Assembly (NCBI GenBank): GCA_016933835.1
Contig: JAFGAC010000206.1
Coordinates: 16,450-80,449, forward strand
Length of the DNA stretch: 64,000 bases
Direction: 5' to 3'
Source: Clostridiales bacterium
GTDB lineage: Bacteria; Bacillota; Clostridia; Peptostreptococcales; Acidaminobacteraceae
The position numbers and the translations under genes were made by a program. Within the stretch, counting starts at the first letter, position 1. Each line of letters starts with the position of its first letter. Positions 36,942-46,446 of the stretch are shown here, in pieces. A model generated the notes under the pieces. The model was not told the DNA's origin. It searched no databases and was given only the letters and a program-made list of their open reading frames with translations.

Positions 36942-38138
36942 ATGACAGAAAAATTATTTTTAAAGGATTCTTACGTACAGGAATTCCATGCTGACATAAT
37001 CAACATTACAGAAGAAAATCAACTTTATAAAATTGAATTGAATCGAACATATTTTTATCCAGAAGGTGGAGGGCAGCCTTCTGATAATGGATTTATTGAC
37101 TCTTCAGAAATATTTGATGTTCAATATGAAAATAATCACATAATTCATTTTTCAAAAAGTAAACCTTCAAATCTAAAAAATGTAGTTTGCAAGATTAATT
37201 GGGATAATAGATTTGATTTGATGCAGCAGCATACCGGACAGCATATACTTTCTGCTGCGTTCGAGAAGTTGTTTGAAGCAAATACTGTAGGTTTCCACTT
37301 AAGCAATGACTATGTCACTATTGATTTAGATAAAAGACTGACAATGGTCCAAGTAATTTCAGCTGAAAATCTCAGTAATGAGATCATCTATAACAATCTA
37401 GCAGTGAAAACTCATTATCCAAATGAGAAAGAATTAGATGAAATGCCACTAAGGAAACCACCAAAAGTAACTGCGGATATAAGAATAACTGAAGTAACTG
37501 GTTTTGATTTTTCACCATGTGGAGGTACTCATGTAAACTTCACAGGTGAGATAGGGATTATAAAAATAAAAAAAATAGAAAATCACAAAGACGGCATTAG
37601 AGTAGAATTTATTTCCGGTTCAAGAGCGCTGAAAGACTATCAATTTAAAAATGAACTTATTTATAAATTAGCGATTGATTTATCTGTAAAACCCGATGAA
37701 GTGGAAATCAGTTATGAAAAAATGAAATTTGAAATGACTGCTTTAAAAAGTGAAATAAAAGATTTAAAAGAACAGCTGATAGACTTTAAGATTCAAGAGC
37801 TCGTTCAACAAGCGCAATCATTAAATCATGTTAAAATAATAACTCATCTCTTTACAGATATTGATATGTCATCTATGAAGAGAATATCTGCTTCAATTGT
37901 AAGTCAAGCAAACTTTATTACATTATTCGCACTTGTCACTGATGATGTCAAACTATTATTTGCAAAATCAGCAGATGTTGATTACAACATGAAAGAACTC
38001 ATTCAAAAACCACTGATATTGATTTCAGGTCGAGGTGGCGGAAATCAATCAGCTGCCCAAGGAGGAGGACCAAATATTGATGGTGCAAAAAGTGCACTCC
38101 AAACTGCATTTGAACATTTAAACAGCCTCTTATCCTAG
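36942..38138 (+). CDS. alaX: Alanyl-tRNA editing protein AlaX-L (with DHHA1 domain)
   Basis: A free-standing editing factor that hydrolyses Ser- or Gly-tRNA-Ala. Zinc ligands are H97 and H101 in QQHTGQHILSAAF, and C193 and H197 in CGGTHV. A coiled-coil linker (about residues 245-275) and a C-terminal DHHA1-like domain ending GRGGGNQSAAQGGG make it the long form (398 residues). A promoter with TATAAT (36894-36899) lies upstream. The 3' end overlaps the convergent MBL gene by nine bases inside a shared terminator. Confidence 0.93.
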   Translation: MTEKLFLKDSYVQEFHADIINITEENQLYKIELNRTYFYPEGGGQPSDNGFIDSSEIFDVQYENNHIIHFSKSKPSNLKNVVCKINWDNRFDLMQQHTGQHILSAAFEKLFEANTVGFHLSNDYVTIDLDKRLTMVQVISAENLSNEIIYNNLAVKTHYPNEKELDEMPLRKPPKVTADIRITEVTGFDFSPCGGTHVNFTGEIGIIKIKKIENHKDGIRVEFISGSRALKDYQFKNELIYKLAIDLSVKPDEVEISYEKMKFEMTALKSEIKDLKEQLIDFKIQELVQQAQSLNHVKIITHLFTDIDMSSMKRISASIVSQANFITLFALVTDDVKLLFAKSADVDYNMKELIQKPLILISGRGGGNQSAAQGGGPNIDGAKSALQTAFEHLNSLLS

Positions 38139-38150
38139 AGGCTGTTTTTT
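38121..38150. terminator. Shared terminator at the convergent alaX/MBL 3' ends
   Basis: A perfect ten-pair stem, AACAGCCTCT with AGAGGCTGTT, and a six-base loop, with TTTTTT on the plus strand. Both stop codons lie inside it: alaX TAG at 38136-38138 and the MBL gene TAA at 38130-38132 on the other strand. Confidence 0.9.
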
Positions 38151-39026
38151 ATAAAATATTTCACCTGAGGATACATAAAATTCAATCATATTTTCTTCTA
38201 TCAAGTACGCTAAATGAGAACTGAGCAATGAATCATTAAGATAATAATTAGATATTGTTTCTTCAATTCCAAAATATTTAGTCATTTCTCTATGAATATC
38301 ATTTTTATTGTATTCTTTATTTAACATACCTAGAATAAATTCATTCAAGGAATTTATTGCAATCATATTAATTTCAATATCATCTTTAATTGTTCGCTTG
38401 ACGCCACCGTGAGAAAGCACGTAGTATTCAGCGTTTATTTCCAATACTTTATTCAGTGCCTCCAACAAATCTCTCAATGAATAGTTATAAAGAAATTTAT
38501 ATTTCTCTACAATTTTCGATTCTATCACAGCATCGCCGACAAAGAAAACATCATCTTGAGTGATTATGCCAATATGACCAGGCGAGTGTCCTTTTAAATC
38601 AATAATTTTAAAATCAACACCTTCAATAATCATATTATCTCTTTCAATTAAACGATTAATAATTGATGGGTTTGCTTGTAAAAATTTCGCTCTCATAATT
38701 TTAGGTGGATATGATCCAAATAAATAATGAGGTTCACTAGATGGCGTTTCTATATAACTTTTCTCAAATGCAGTTGCATAAAATAATGCATCCGTTCTTT
38801 TTTGTATAAAATGATTGCCACCACAATGATCCGCATGAGAATGCGTATTGATTACAGCTTTTATTTTCCAATTTCTTTCATCTATAATTCTTAATACTTT
38901 TCTTGCTGCATCATCATCCAGTCCTGTATCAATCAATAGCACATCTGTATCATTTAATCGATACAAACCTATAACCGAAGGGTTATCAAAATAATATGTA
39001 TTATTTTTTATTTGAATTAAATTCAT
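38130..39026 (-). CDS. MBL-fold metallo-hydrolase
   Basis: A metallo-beta-lactamase fold hydrolase of unknown substrate. The metal motif is H62-x-H64-x-D66-H67 in NTHSHADHCGG; further ligands are probably the His in KGHSPGHIGI and in LSHGG. DVFFVGDAVIE supplies the bridging aspartate. The 298 residues exceed simple glyoxalase II-like enzymes by a C-terminal ~80-residue helical extension (NEFILGMLNKEYNKNDIHREMTKYFG) that may be a winged-helix-like tail. The ATG at 39026 follows AGAGAGGTG; a longer frame upstream is ignored. Confidence 0.87.
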   Translation of the reverse strand: MNLIQIKNNTYYFDNPSVIGLYRLNDTDVLLIDTGLDDDAARKVLRIIDERNWKIKAVINTHSHADHCGGNHFIQKRTDALFYATAFEKSYIETPSSEPHYLFGSYPPKIMRAKFLQANPSIINRLIERDNMIIEGVDFKIIDLKGHSPGHIGIITQDDVFFVGDAVIESKIVEKYKFLYNYSLRDLLEALNKVLEINAEYYVLSHGGVKRTIKDDIEINMIAINSLNEFILGMLNKEYNKNDIHREMTKYFGIEETISNYYLNDSLLSSHLAYLIEENMIEFYVSSGEIFYKKQPLG

Positions 39027-39075
39027 CTTAACACCTCTCTGTTCTCTGATTTTATCATATTTATATAAAAAAAAA

Positions 39076-39092
39076 TCACTCATGAAGAGTGA
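39076..39092 (-). terminator. Rho-independent terminator after gdhA
   Basis: TCACTC and GAGTGA pair around a five-base loop, followed by a run of nine T on the minus strand. Confidence 0.8.
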
Positions 39093-39111
39093 CTTTCTCT
39101 AAAAAATTATT

Positions 39112-40449
<1,338 letters not shown>

Positions 40450-40479
40450 TCAACTCTCCTTTAATAATCTCTCTTTTTT

Positions 40480-40512
40480 ATTATACTTACTACATATAAC
40501 CATATATATGGT
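40480..40512 (-). promoter_or_regulatory. gdhA promoter with a 14-bp palindrome over the -35 region
   Basis: TATAAT at 40480-40485 on the minus strand is a good -10 box. At the -35 position there is instead a perfect palindrome, ACCATATATATGGT (40499-40512), which could be an operator or activator site. Confidence 0.5.
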
Positions 40513-40603
40513 ATCATAAAATCTATTATTTGAAAACATTTATCATTATTTTAAAAAAGTTGATGCGATTGATAATTAATTAACTTGTAATTGCGAATCG
40601 TTA

Positions 40604-41566
40604 TCAACTAATATCGTAAACCAAATTATTTGGCACTTCTCCATCAAGTGCCTGAATGATATTGTTGACAGCTATAAATGCCATTGCTCGCCTTGCTTCT
40701 TCCGTTGCACTTCCGATATGCGGCAGCGTCACAACATTCTTCATTCCAATCAATGATTTTGGTACAACTGGTTCATTTTCATATACATCCAAGCCAACTC
40801 CAAAAAGCCTTGCAGATTGAAGTGTTTCGATTAGTGCTTCCTCATCAATGACAGGCCCTCTGGATGTGTTGACCAATACCGCGTCATCCTTCATCATGTC
40901 AAATTGTTCTTTGCCAAATAAATGGTAGGTTTCATCACTTAAAGGCGTATGAATGCTTATAAAATCCGATTCTTCAAGTAAATTTTCAAATGATACATAT
41001 TTTGCGGAATACAATTCTTCGACTTCAGATTTTCTTGATCTATTGTAATAAATTACTTTTAATCCAAACCCTTTTGCCCTCTCGGCAACAGCTTGTCCAA
41101 TTCTGCCAAATCCTACAATTCCAAGTGTTTTTCCAAACAGTTCTTTTCCAAGAAGCAGTTTTGGCTTCCATTCCTTAAATAAGCCCATTCTAACGTAATC
41201 ATCACTTTCCACAACACGTCTCGCAACACCTAAAAGTAAAGAAAAAGCTAAATCCGCAGTAGCATTAGTCAATACATCCGGTGTGTTTGTCAAATATATT
41301 CCTTTTTCTTTTGCATATGCCACATCAAAATTATTGAATCCCACCGAATAATCAGCAAATATTTTAACATTTTTAGCTAAATCAATAACTTCCTTATCAA
41401 TTTTATTTGATAACATAGTAAGAATCGCATCATATTTTGGTGCAATATCAAGAAGTTCTTCTCGAGTTAATTCACGGTCTTCTTCATTGACATCAACGTG
41501 AAATTTTTCTCTTAATAATTTTACTGCGTCTTCATCAATCATTCTTGAAATATAAACTTTCTTCAT
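40604..41566 (-). CDS. D-2-hydroxyacid dehydrogenase (glycerate/hydroxypyruvate reductase-like)
   Basis: An NAD(P)-dependent reductase of 2-oxoacids. The nucleotide motif is GIVGFGRIGQAVAERAKGFG. Catalytic residues are visible as Arg in NTSRGPVIDEEAL, Glu in DVYENEPVVP and His in LPHIGSATEEAR. The 320 residues and the GFNNFDVAYAKEKGIYLTNTPDVLTNATADLA segment fit the glyoxylate/hydroxypyruvate reductase subgroup, but substrate choice within this superfamily is unreliable from sequence. It is divergent from plsY. Confidence 0.9.
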   Translation of the reverse strand: MKKVYISRMIDEDAVKLLREKFHVDVNEEDRELTREELLDIAPKYDAILTMLSNKIDKEVIDLAKNVKIFADYSVGFNNFDVAYAKEKGIYLTNTPDVLTNATADLAFSLLLGVARRVVESDDYVRMGLFKEWKPKLLLGKELFGKTLGIVGFGRIGQAVAERAKGFGLKVIYYNRSRKSEVEELYSAKYVSFENLLEESDFISIHTPLSDETYHLFGKEQFDMMKDDAVLVNTSRGPVIDEEALIETLQSARLFGVGLDVYENEPVVPKSLIGMKNVVTLPHIGSATEEARRAMAFIAVNNIIQALDGEVPNNLVYDIS

Positions 41567-41634
41567 TTAAAGCACTTCCTTTTATAGACTTTTAATTTTA
41601 TTGATGTTAAAATAGCTAAGAATGGAGGTAGCCA

Positions 41635-42219
41635 ATGCAATTATATCTATTGATAGCTCTATCAGGATACTTGATAGGTTCAATACCCTTTTCCTATTTT
41701 GTGGGTAAAAAAACTAAAAATTTAGATATAAGACAACACGGCAGCGGTAACCTTGGAGCAACTAACGTTATCCGAATTGCTGGTAAAAAAGCAGGTTTCA
41801 TTGCTTTTTTATTGGATCTCTCTAAAGGCATTTTAGCATATTCAGTTGGTTATTATCTATTTGGTTTAACAGGAGCAGCAATTTCCAGCGGGTTTTCAGT
41901 CATCGGCCACAGTTTTTCGATATTCATGAAATTTAAAGGTGGTAAAGGTGTTGCAACGACTTTTGGTATTTTACTCATGTTCAATCCTGTACTAGCTATA
42001 GCAATTTTCATTATTCAAATTTTTATTGTATTAATAACAAAATATATGTCTGTAGGTTCAATTTTTTCTGCCCTATTGGCACCTTTATTAGGTTATTTAT
42101 TCAACTTGCCAACAGAATTTTTATATCTCAGTTCATTTTTAGCTCTTTTTGTCACATATAGACATAAGGACAATATTAAAAGACTCTTGCACGGTAATGA
42201 GAACAGATTCAAAATATAG
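41635..42219 (+). CDS. plsY: Glycerol-3-phosphate acyltransferase PlsY
   Basis: A membrane enzyme that transfers an acyl group from acyl-phosphate to glycerol 3-phosphate, the first step of phospholipid synthesis in most bacteria. Three conserved cytoplasmic motifs are visible: GSIPFSY, GSGNLGATNVIRIAGKK and FMKFKGGKGVATTFG. The 194 residues form about five helices. GGAGG is nine bases upstream of the ATG. Its stop is only four bases before tRNA-Sec, so the tRNA is probably excised from a plsY transcript unless a promoter lies within plsY. Confidence 0.96.
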   Translation: MQLYLLIALSGYLIGSIPFSYFVGKKTKNLDIRQHGSGNLGATNVIRIAGKKAGFIAFLLDLSKGILAYSVGYYLFGLTGAAISSGFSVIGHSFSIFMKFKGGKGVATTFGILLMFNPVLAIAIFIIQIFIVLITKYMSVGSIFSALLAPLLGYLFNLPTEFLYLSSFLALFVTYRHKDNIKRLLHGNENRFKI

Positions 42220-42223
42220 TCAT

Positions 42224-42320
42224 GGGAGTGGTTAGGTGCTGGTGTGCCTCCTGGTCTTCAAAACCAGTGTGTGGCGTTAAGAGCGTCTCTGGTGGGTTCG
42301 ATTCCCATTCATTCCCGCCA
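42224..42320 (+). tRNA. selC: Selenocysteine tRNA, anticodon TCA
   Basis: A 97-base tRNA with encoded CCA and anticodon TCA (42258-42260) that decodes UGA. It has the special bacterial Sec geometry: an eight-pair acceptor stem (GGGAGTGG with TCATTCCC, including two G-T wobbles), a six-pair D stem (AGGTGC/GTGCCT) with a four-base loop, a five-pair anticodon stem (CTGGT/ACCAG), a long variable arm, a five-pair T stem with TTCGATT loop, and discriminator G. It is charged with serine and converted by SelA with selenophosphate from SelD. Confidence 0.98.
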
Positions 42321-42328
42321 AAAGTCTA

Positions 42329-42362
42329 AAACGATTACTTGCTAAGTAATCGTTTATTTTTT
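42329..42362 (+). terminator. Rho-independent terminator after tRNA-Sec
   Basis: AAACGATTAC and GTAATCGTTT form a perfect ten-pair stem with a seven-base loop, then ATTTTTTT. It ends the plsY-selC transcript and overlaps the stop of the convergent small gene. Confidence 0.9.
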
Positions 42363-42539
42363 TACCTTATGCATGATCCCATATGAAATATAACCAATCC
42401 CAACTAAAATTGATATTACATACATGACAGGAGAAGGAGATTTGTCAGTGGAAATATACAAATCTATCAACGGAAAAAATATGAACATAAGTCCAGTAAA
42501 GATCAAAAAAATTTTCTGCGTCTTACGATCACTTAACAT
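42354..42539 (-). CDS. Small membrane protein, function unknown
   Basis: A 61-residue protein with two hydrophobic helices (about residues 11-28 and 38-55) separated by a short polar loop, DKSPSP, and a basic end, HKVKK. I do not recognise it. The ATG at 42539 is favoured because GAAGGGAT precedes it and an earlier ATG lies within that site. It could be the first product of a short transcript that reaches the selC terminator hairpin. Confidence 0.62.
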   Translation of the reverse strand: MLSDRKTQKIFLIFTGLMFIFFPLIDLYISTDKSPSPVMYVISILVGIGYISYGIMHKVKK

Positions 42540-42566
42540 GCTCATCCCTTCTTAAAAATAGTCTTA

Positions 42567-43436
42567 TTATATTAATACCCTATTTATGATATCTAATGTC
42601 ATTTTTTCTGAATCTATATCATGCAGTATTTCATGTCGTCCTTCATATAATATGACTTCTGAATTTACCATTGAGAATTTTTTATAAAAATCACCTAATT
42701 GAATTATTTCTTTCCCCATCAATCCTATAGGATCCTCTTTTCCCGACATAAAAACAATTGGCGCATTGAAAGGACTTAACTGCCTTTCTTTTTTAATCAC
42801 ACGATCTGAAAGTTCTAAAAGCATCTCGGCAAAACCAATCGATATTGGAAAAGAACACAATGGATCCCTAATATAGTCTGATGTCTCACTAGGTATAGAA
42901 GTAATGAAATCAAATCCAGTTTTATTACCAAATGGCTTATTGAAATCATTGAAAACCATATCTAAAATCCACTGATACGTTTTATTTCTGGGAATAAATT
43001 TTCCCACAAAAGAAACAAGTGGTTTTGACCACGCCATCTTTTTAGTATCAATAAAGGCACTGCCTGATAAAATAATTTGCTTGACATCTATTTGATCGAC
43101 CACCAGTCTAGTAAAATAAGTACCCAGACTATGCCCAAAATGAACGATTTCATTACATGAAAATTCTGTTTTTAAAATTTCATGGGATTCAAAAATCGAA
43201 TCAGTAATTAAATCTATCATTGTGGTTTCCATTACACCTAACTTTATATTTTCACCATGCCCAAAATAATTAAATCCACTGACTGTTACTCCATTTTCAT
43301 TGAGTTTATCAATTAATCCTCTATATCTTCCAATATGCTCATCCATTCCATGTAAAATATGAAAGCCAATGCCTGAAGCTATTTTTGCTTCATATACTTT
43401 TAATGTCAATCCACTTCGTAATTTTATTTCTTTCAT
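42567..43436 (-). CDS. Alpha/beta hydrolase, monoacylglycerol lipase-like
   Basis: A serine hydrolase of the Hydrolase_4 group. HGMDEHIGRY is the early conserved segment and GFNYFGHGEN the oxyanion region. The nucleophile elbow is GHSLG (IVHFGHSLGTYFT). An acid residue in FMSGKEDPIG and the final His in YEGRHEILHDI complete the triad. The 289 residues suit a lysophospholipase or monoglyceride lipase; the substrate is unknown. It is the last gene of the segment following selB and the two-component genes. Confidence 0.87.
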   Translation of the reverse strand: MKEIKLRSGLTLKVYEAKIASGIGFHILHGMDEHIGRYRGLIDKLNENGVTVSGFNYFGHGENIKLGVMETTMIDLITDSIFESHEILKTEFSCNEIVHFGHSLGTYFTRLVVDQIDVKQIILSGSAFIDTKKMAWSKPLVSFVGKFIPRNKTYQWILDMVFNDFNKPFGNKTGFDFITSIPSETSDYIRDPLCSFPISIGFAEMLLELSDRVIKKERQLSPFNAPIVFMSGKEDPIGLMGKEIIQLGDFYKKFSMVNSEVILYEGRHEILHDIDSEKMTLDIINRVLI

Positions 43437-43445
43437 ATTTTCCTC

Positions 43446-44321
43446 CTAGTGTTGAATAAGTTTAGTTAAATCAATCATGTAGCTATCCTTGCTTTTAATC
43501 ACTTTCCATTGTTCTACAATCTCGCTTTGATTGCCATCAACAACTTCATTTTCAATGAATTTTACTGTTACAATATCATATTCATCATAATTTTGCATAA
43601 AGTAAATATTTCTTTGATATCCATCATGATAATAAATATACCCTTCCATCATTTCTTGAAAAACTTGATACGAATAAGAAAGTTTTGAATTTTCATCTAA
43701 AAATTCATATGCCAAATCAAATCTTCTACTGAAAATCATTTCAATAAATGAGATTACTACATCTGAACTGCTGATATCTCTAATATAAATAGCTCTTTCA
43801 TCACGGTTTAAAGGCTCCATCAAACTGATTCCATGAACTCTCTCAGTCAACTTTTCACCATCAATCAAAAATTGAACTTTTATGTTATGTTTCATTTCAG
43901 TAAGTGTATTGACATACGCCATTAAATGAAGAAAGAAATTTTCATCTGTAAAAAAATCGTTGTATATAAATTTATTATCAAAATTTATATATACAATATT
44001 GTCAATTACTTCAAAAGATTTGACACTGACTTCTGTAGGAAGTGAATTCTCAAAAAGTTTTGTTTTAGGTCCTTTTATTAATTCTTCAAATATCGATTTT
44101 TCAAATTCTCTGTTTTTGACATCAACTGTTCTTGTTTCACTCCTCAGTTTGTCCTCATATACAAAATACAATTTTGTTGTGACTTTCATATTTTCCATTG
44201 CGGGTTTTACGACATACACTTCGTCATAAGTGTCAAAAGACCAATTAAAATAAATTAAGACATTAGCAAGGAGTAGTATAATCAAAAGCGTGAAAATTAT
44301 TTTATAAGCATATTTCAACAT
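43446..44321 (-). CDS. GerMN domain protein, membrane-anchored
   Basis: One N-terminal membrane helix (about residues 8-27) anchors an extracytoplasmic region. The GerMN domain is seen in RTVDVKNREFEKSIFEELIKGPKTKLFENSLPTEVSVKSFEVIDNIVYINFDNKF. The C-terminal ~90 residues (SSDVVISFIEMIFSRRFDLAYEFLDENSKLSYSYQ) resemble an NTF2-like or DUF4829-like fold. GerMN proteins accompany sporulation or cell-wall functions and WalK-type kinases. It starts four bases after the kinase stop, so the two are translationally linked. Confidence 0.82.
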   Translation of the reverse strand: MLKYAYKIIFTLLIILLLANVLIYFNWSFDTYDEVYVVKPAMENMKVTTKLYFVYEDKLRSETRTVDVKNREFEKSIFEELIKGPKTKLFENSLPTEVSVKSFEVIDNIVYINFDNKFIYNDFFTDENFFLHLMAYVNTLTEMKHNIKVQFLIDGEKLTERVHGISLMEPLNRDERAIYIRDISSSDVVISFIEMIFSRRFDLAYEFLDENSKLSYSYQVFQEMMEGYIYYHDGYQRNIYFMQNYDEYDIVTVKFIENEVVDGNQSEIVEQWKVIKSKDSYMIDLTKLIQH

Positions 44322-44324
44322 ATT

Positions 44325-45776
44325 TTACACTCCTATATTTTTCGGCAATATGATAGTAAATTTTGTCCCCACTTCAATAGTTGAATTAACATTTATTTGC
44401 CCCTGATGCAAATTGATTATTTGTTGAGCAATAGATAACCCAAGACCTGTACCGCCTGATTGCCTTGCACGTGCACCATCAACACGATAAAACCTGTCAA
44501 AAATGTATTTTAAATCATCTTCTGGTATTCCCATTCCGGTATCTTCAATTTCTATTGTCAGTGTGTCTTTTGGCGAATAATAAATTCGCACATAAATATC
44601 ACCATTTTCTGGTGTGAATTTTATTGAATTTCCGATGATATTGATAAGCGCTTGTTTTATTTTATCCTGATCAAGACTTACTTGAATTTTATCTTTTTCA
44701 AGAAGGTGAATCCTTATATTTTTCTTTTCTGCTAAAGGATTCAATCTTTTGATAATATTTCTAACTAAATAATTGACGTAGACCAGTTTCAACTCTAATT
44801 CCAACTCTTTTTTCTCTATATCAACTAGATATAAAAGTGAATCAATAATTTTATTCAGGCGATCTACTTCTTGATCAATATCTTGTAAAAAATCAACAAC
44901 AATTTCATCAGGCAATTTACCTTTTTCTGCTAATAATGCTTCTGAGATAATTTTTATTGAAGTCAAAGGTGTTCTCAATTCATGCGATACATTTGAAACA
45001 AATTTTGCTCTCTGCTCATCCACCTGATTTAATCTTGTACTCATTAAATTAAATGCATTTCCAAGATTACTCACTTCGTCGGTACTTGTGATTTTAATTT
45101 TTTTGCTGAAATCGCCCATGGTAATTGAACGAATTGCTTCGGTCATTCTCTCTATAGGTCTTGAAAGCACATCAGATATGATGAAGCTGACCAAGCCTGT
45201 AATAGCTAATCCAATCAAAGAAATTAAAAAAACACGATTCATTGTACTCTGAATATCTAAAAATACATCTTCAGCATCTTTTGAAATAAATATCATGCCC
45301 ATGACATTTGATTCTTTATCAGTAATGGGAACACTAACATAAATTGTTTCACCCACATTTTTTATATTGTAAAGATTTGAAACACTTGCTCCTGTTAATG
45401 ATTTGTCAACATCTGGCAAATCTTCAATAGTAAATCCCTTTAAAATATCATGTGAATCAACAATAACCTCTTTTTGCTTATCTAAAATCAATATTCTGGA
45501 TTCAAGTTTTAAACTAGTGTCTTTAATGTACTCTGAGACATAGGAATAGACTGAATCTTTTTCAATATTATCAAAATCTTTTGAAATTTGATTTGACAGA
45601 ATACTACCTTGTGTCAGCAAATTGATTTTTATTTCATCAATGTAGTCATTTATCAGCGATTGATAAAATATATTGATCATCATAAAAATTGTAATCAACA
45701 GCAATAATAAATAGGTGGAAACAAGTTTCCACCTTATACTGACAAACTTCCTATTGATTCCTAAAATAGTAGCCAA
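44325..45776 (-). CDS. Membrane sensor histidine kinase (PhoR/WalK type)
   Basis: Two helices (about 17-37 and 182-203) flank an extracytoplasmic sensor of about 145 residues with a Cache-like look. HAMP follows (204-257), then HisKA with phosphoacceptor H265 in NVSHELRTPLTS, and the ATPase with N box IIGNSIKFTPENG, DTGMGIPEDD, and GGTGLGLSIAQQI. It overlaps the response regulator gene by 26 bases. The TTG start given here has poor ribosome binding; the true start may be a few codons later. The signal sensed is unknown. Confidence 0.92.
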   Translation of the reverse strand: MATILGINRKFVSIRWKLVSTYLLLLLITIFMMINIFYQSLINDYIDEIKINLLTQGSILSNQISKDFDNIEKDSVYSYVSEYIKDTSLKLESRILILDKQKEVIVDSHDILKGFTIEDLPDVDKSLTGASVSNLYNIKNVGETIYVSVPITDKESNVMGMIFISKDAEDVFLDIQSTMNRVFLISLIGLAITGLVSFIISDVLSRPIERMTEAIRSITMGDFSKKIKITSTDEVSNLGNAFNLMSTRLNQVDEQRAKFVSNVSHELRTPLTSIKIISEALLAEKGKLPDEIVVDFLQDIDQEVDRLNKIIDSLLYLVDIEKKELELELKLVYVNYLVRNIIKRLNPLAEKKNIRIHLLEKDKIQVSLDQDKIKQALINIIGNSIKFTPENGDIYVRIYYSPKDTLTIEIEDTGMGIPEDDLKYIFDRFYRVDGARARQSGGTGLGLSIAQQIINLHQGQINVNSTIEVGTKFTIILPKNIGV

Positions 45777-46434
45777 CTCCCCATTTGGTCAATATGTATT
45801 CAGGATGTGAAGAAGTACTTTCTACTTTTTCCCTTAATCTTCTTATATGTACATCCACTGTTCTCACATCTCCGAAATACTCATAACCCCAAATTATTTC
45901 CAATAATTCTTCTCTGGAAAAAACTTTGTCTCTATTCATCACAAGCAATAAAAGCAAATCAAATTCCTTGGCAGTAAGATTTATATCTTCATTTTTCAAT
46001 ACCACTTTTCTTCCTAAAGTATTGATAATAAAATCATCAATTCGAATTTCAGGCGTTTTGTATAATTCACTTGGAATGACTCTTCTTAAAACTGCTTTTA
46101 TTCTTGCTTTCAGTTCTAAAATATTGAATGGTTTTGTCAGATAGTCATCTGCACCAGCTTCAAGTCCGGCTATTTTAGAATCATCATCACCTTTTGCAGT
46201 CAGCATGATTATAGGTACCGTTGATTTTTCTCTAATTCTCCTACAAACTTCAATCCCATCAATTTTAGGCAACATAAGGTCTAAAACGATTAAGTCAAAT
46301 TCTCCTGATCTAAATTTATCTAACGCGTCTTCTCCATCTACCGCAGTATCTATTACATATTCATCTTGTTCTAAGCTAAATTTCAATCCTTTCAACAAAA
46401 TTGGTTCATCATCAACAACAAGCAACTTTTCCAT
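45751..46434 (-). CDS. OmpR/PhoB-family response regulator
   Basis: Receiver domain with D52 as phosphoacceptor (VLDLMLPKIDG), acidic pair DDE at 8-10, and Lys in DYLTKPF. The DNA-binding winged helix (about 128-227) includes LTAKEFDLLLLLVMNRDKVFSREELLEIIWGYEYFGDVRTVDVHIRRLREK, close to WalR/PhoP in pattern. The ATG at 46434 is used; an extra GTG codon upstream adjoins it. selB ends 12 bases upstream, so the regulator may share the selAB transcript. Confidence 0.93.
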   Translation of the reverse strand: MEKLLVVDDEPILLKGLKFSLEQDEYVIDTAVDGEDALDKFRSGEFDLIVLDLMLPKIDGIEVCRRIREKSTVPIIMLTAKGDDDSKIAGLEAGADDYLTKPFNILELKARIKAVLRRVIPSELYKTPEIRIDDFIINTLGRKVVLKNEDINLTAKEFDLLLLLVMNRDKVFSREELLEIIWGYEYFGDVRTVDVHIRRLREKVESTSSHPEYILTKWGVGYYFRNQ

Positions 46435-46446
46435 CACAACACATCC

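Noticed and set aside
40560..40610. Fur-like box near the end of the hydroxyacid dehydrogenase gene
   Set aside because: The GATAAT/GTTATC pieces do not form the 19-base Fur consensus and are badly placed for a promoter.
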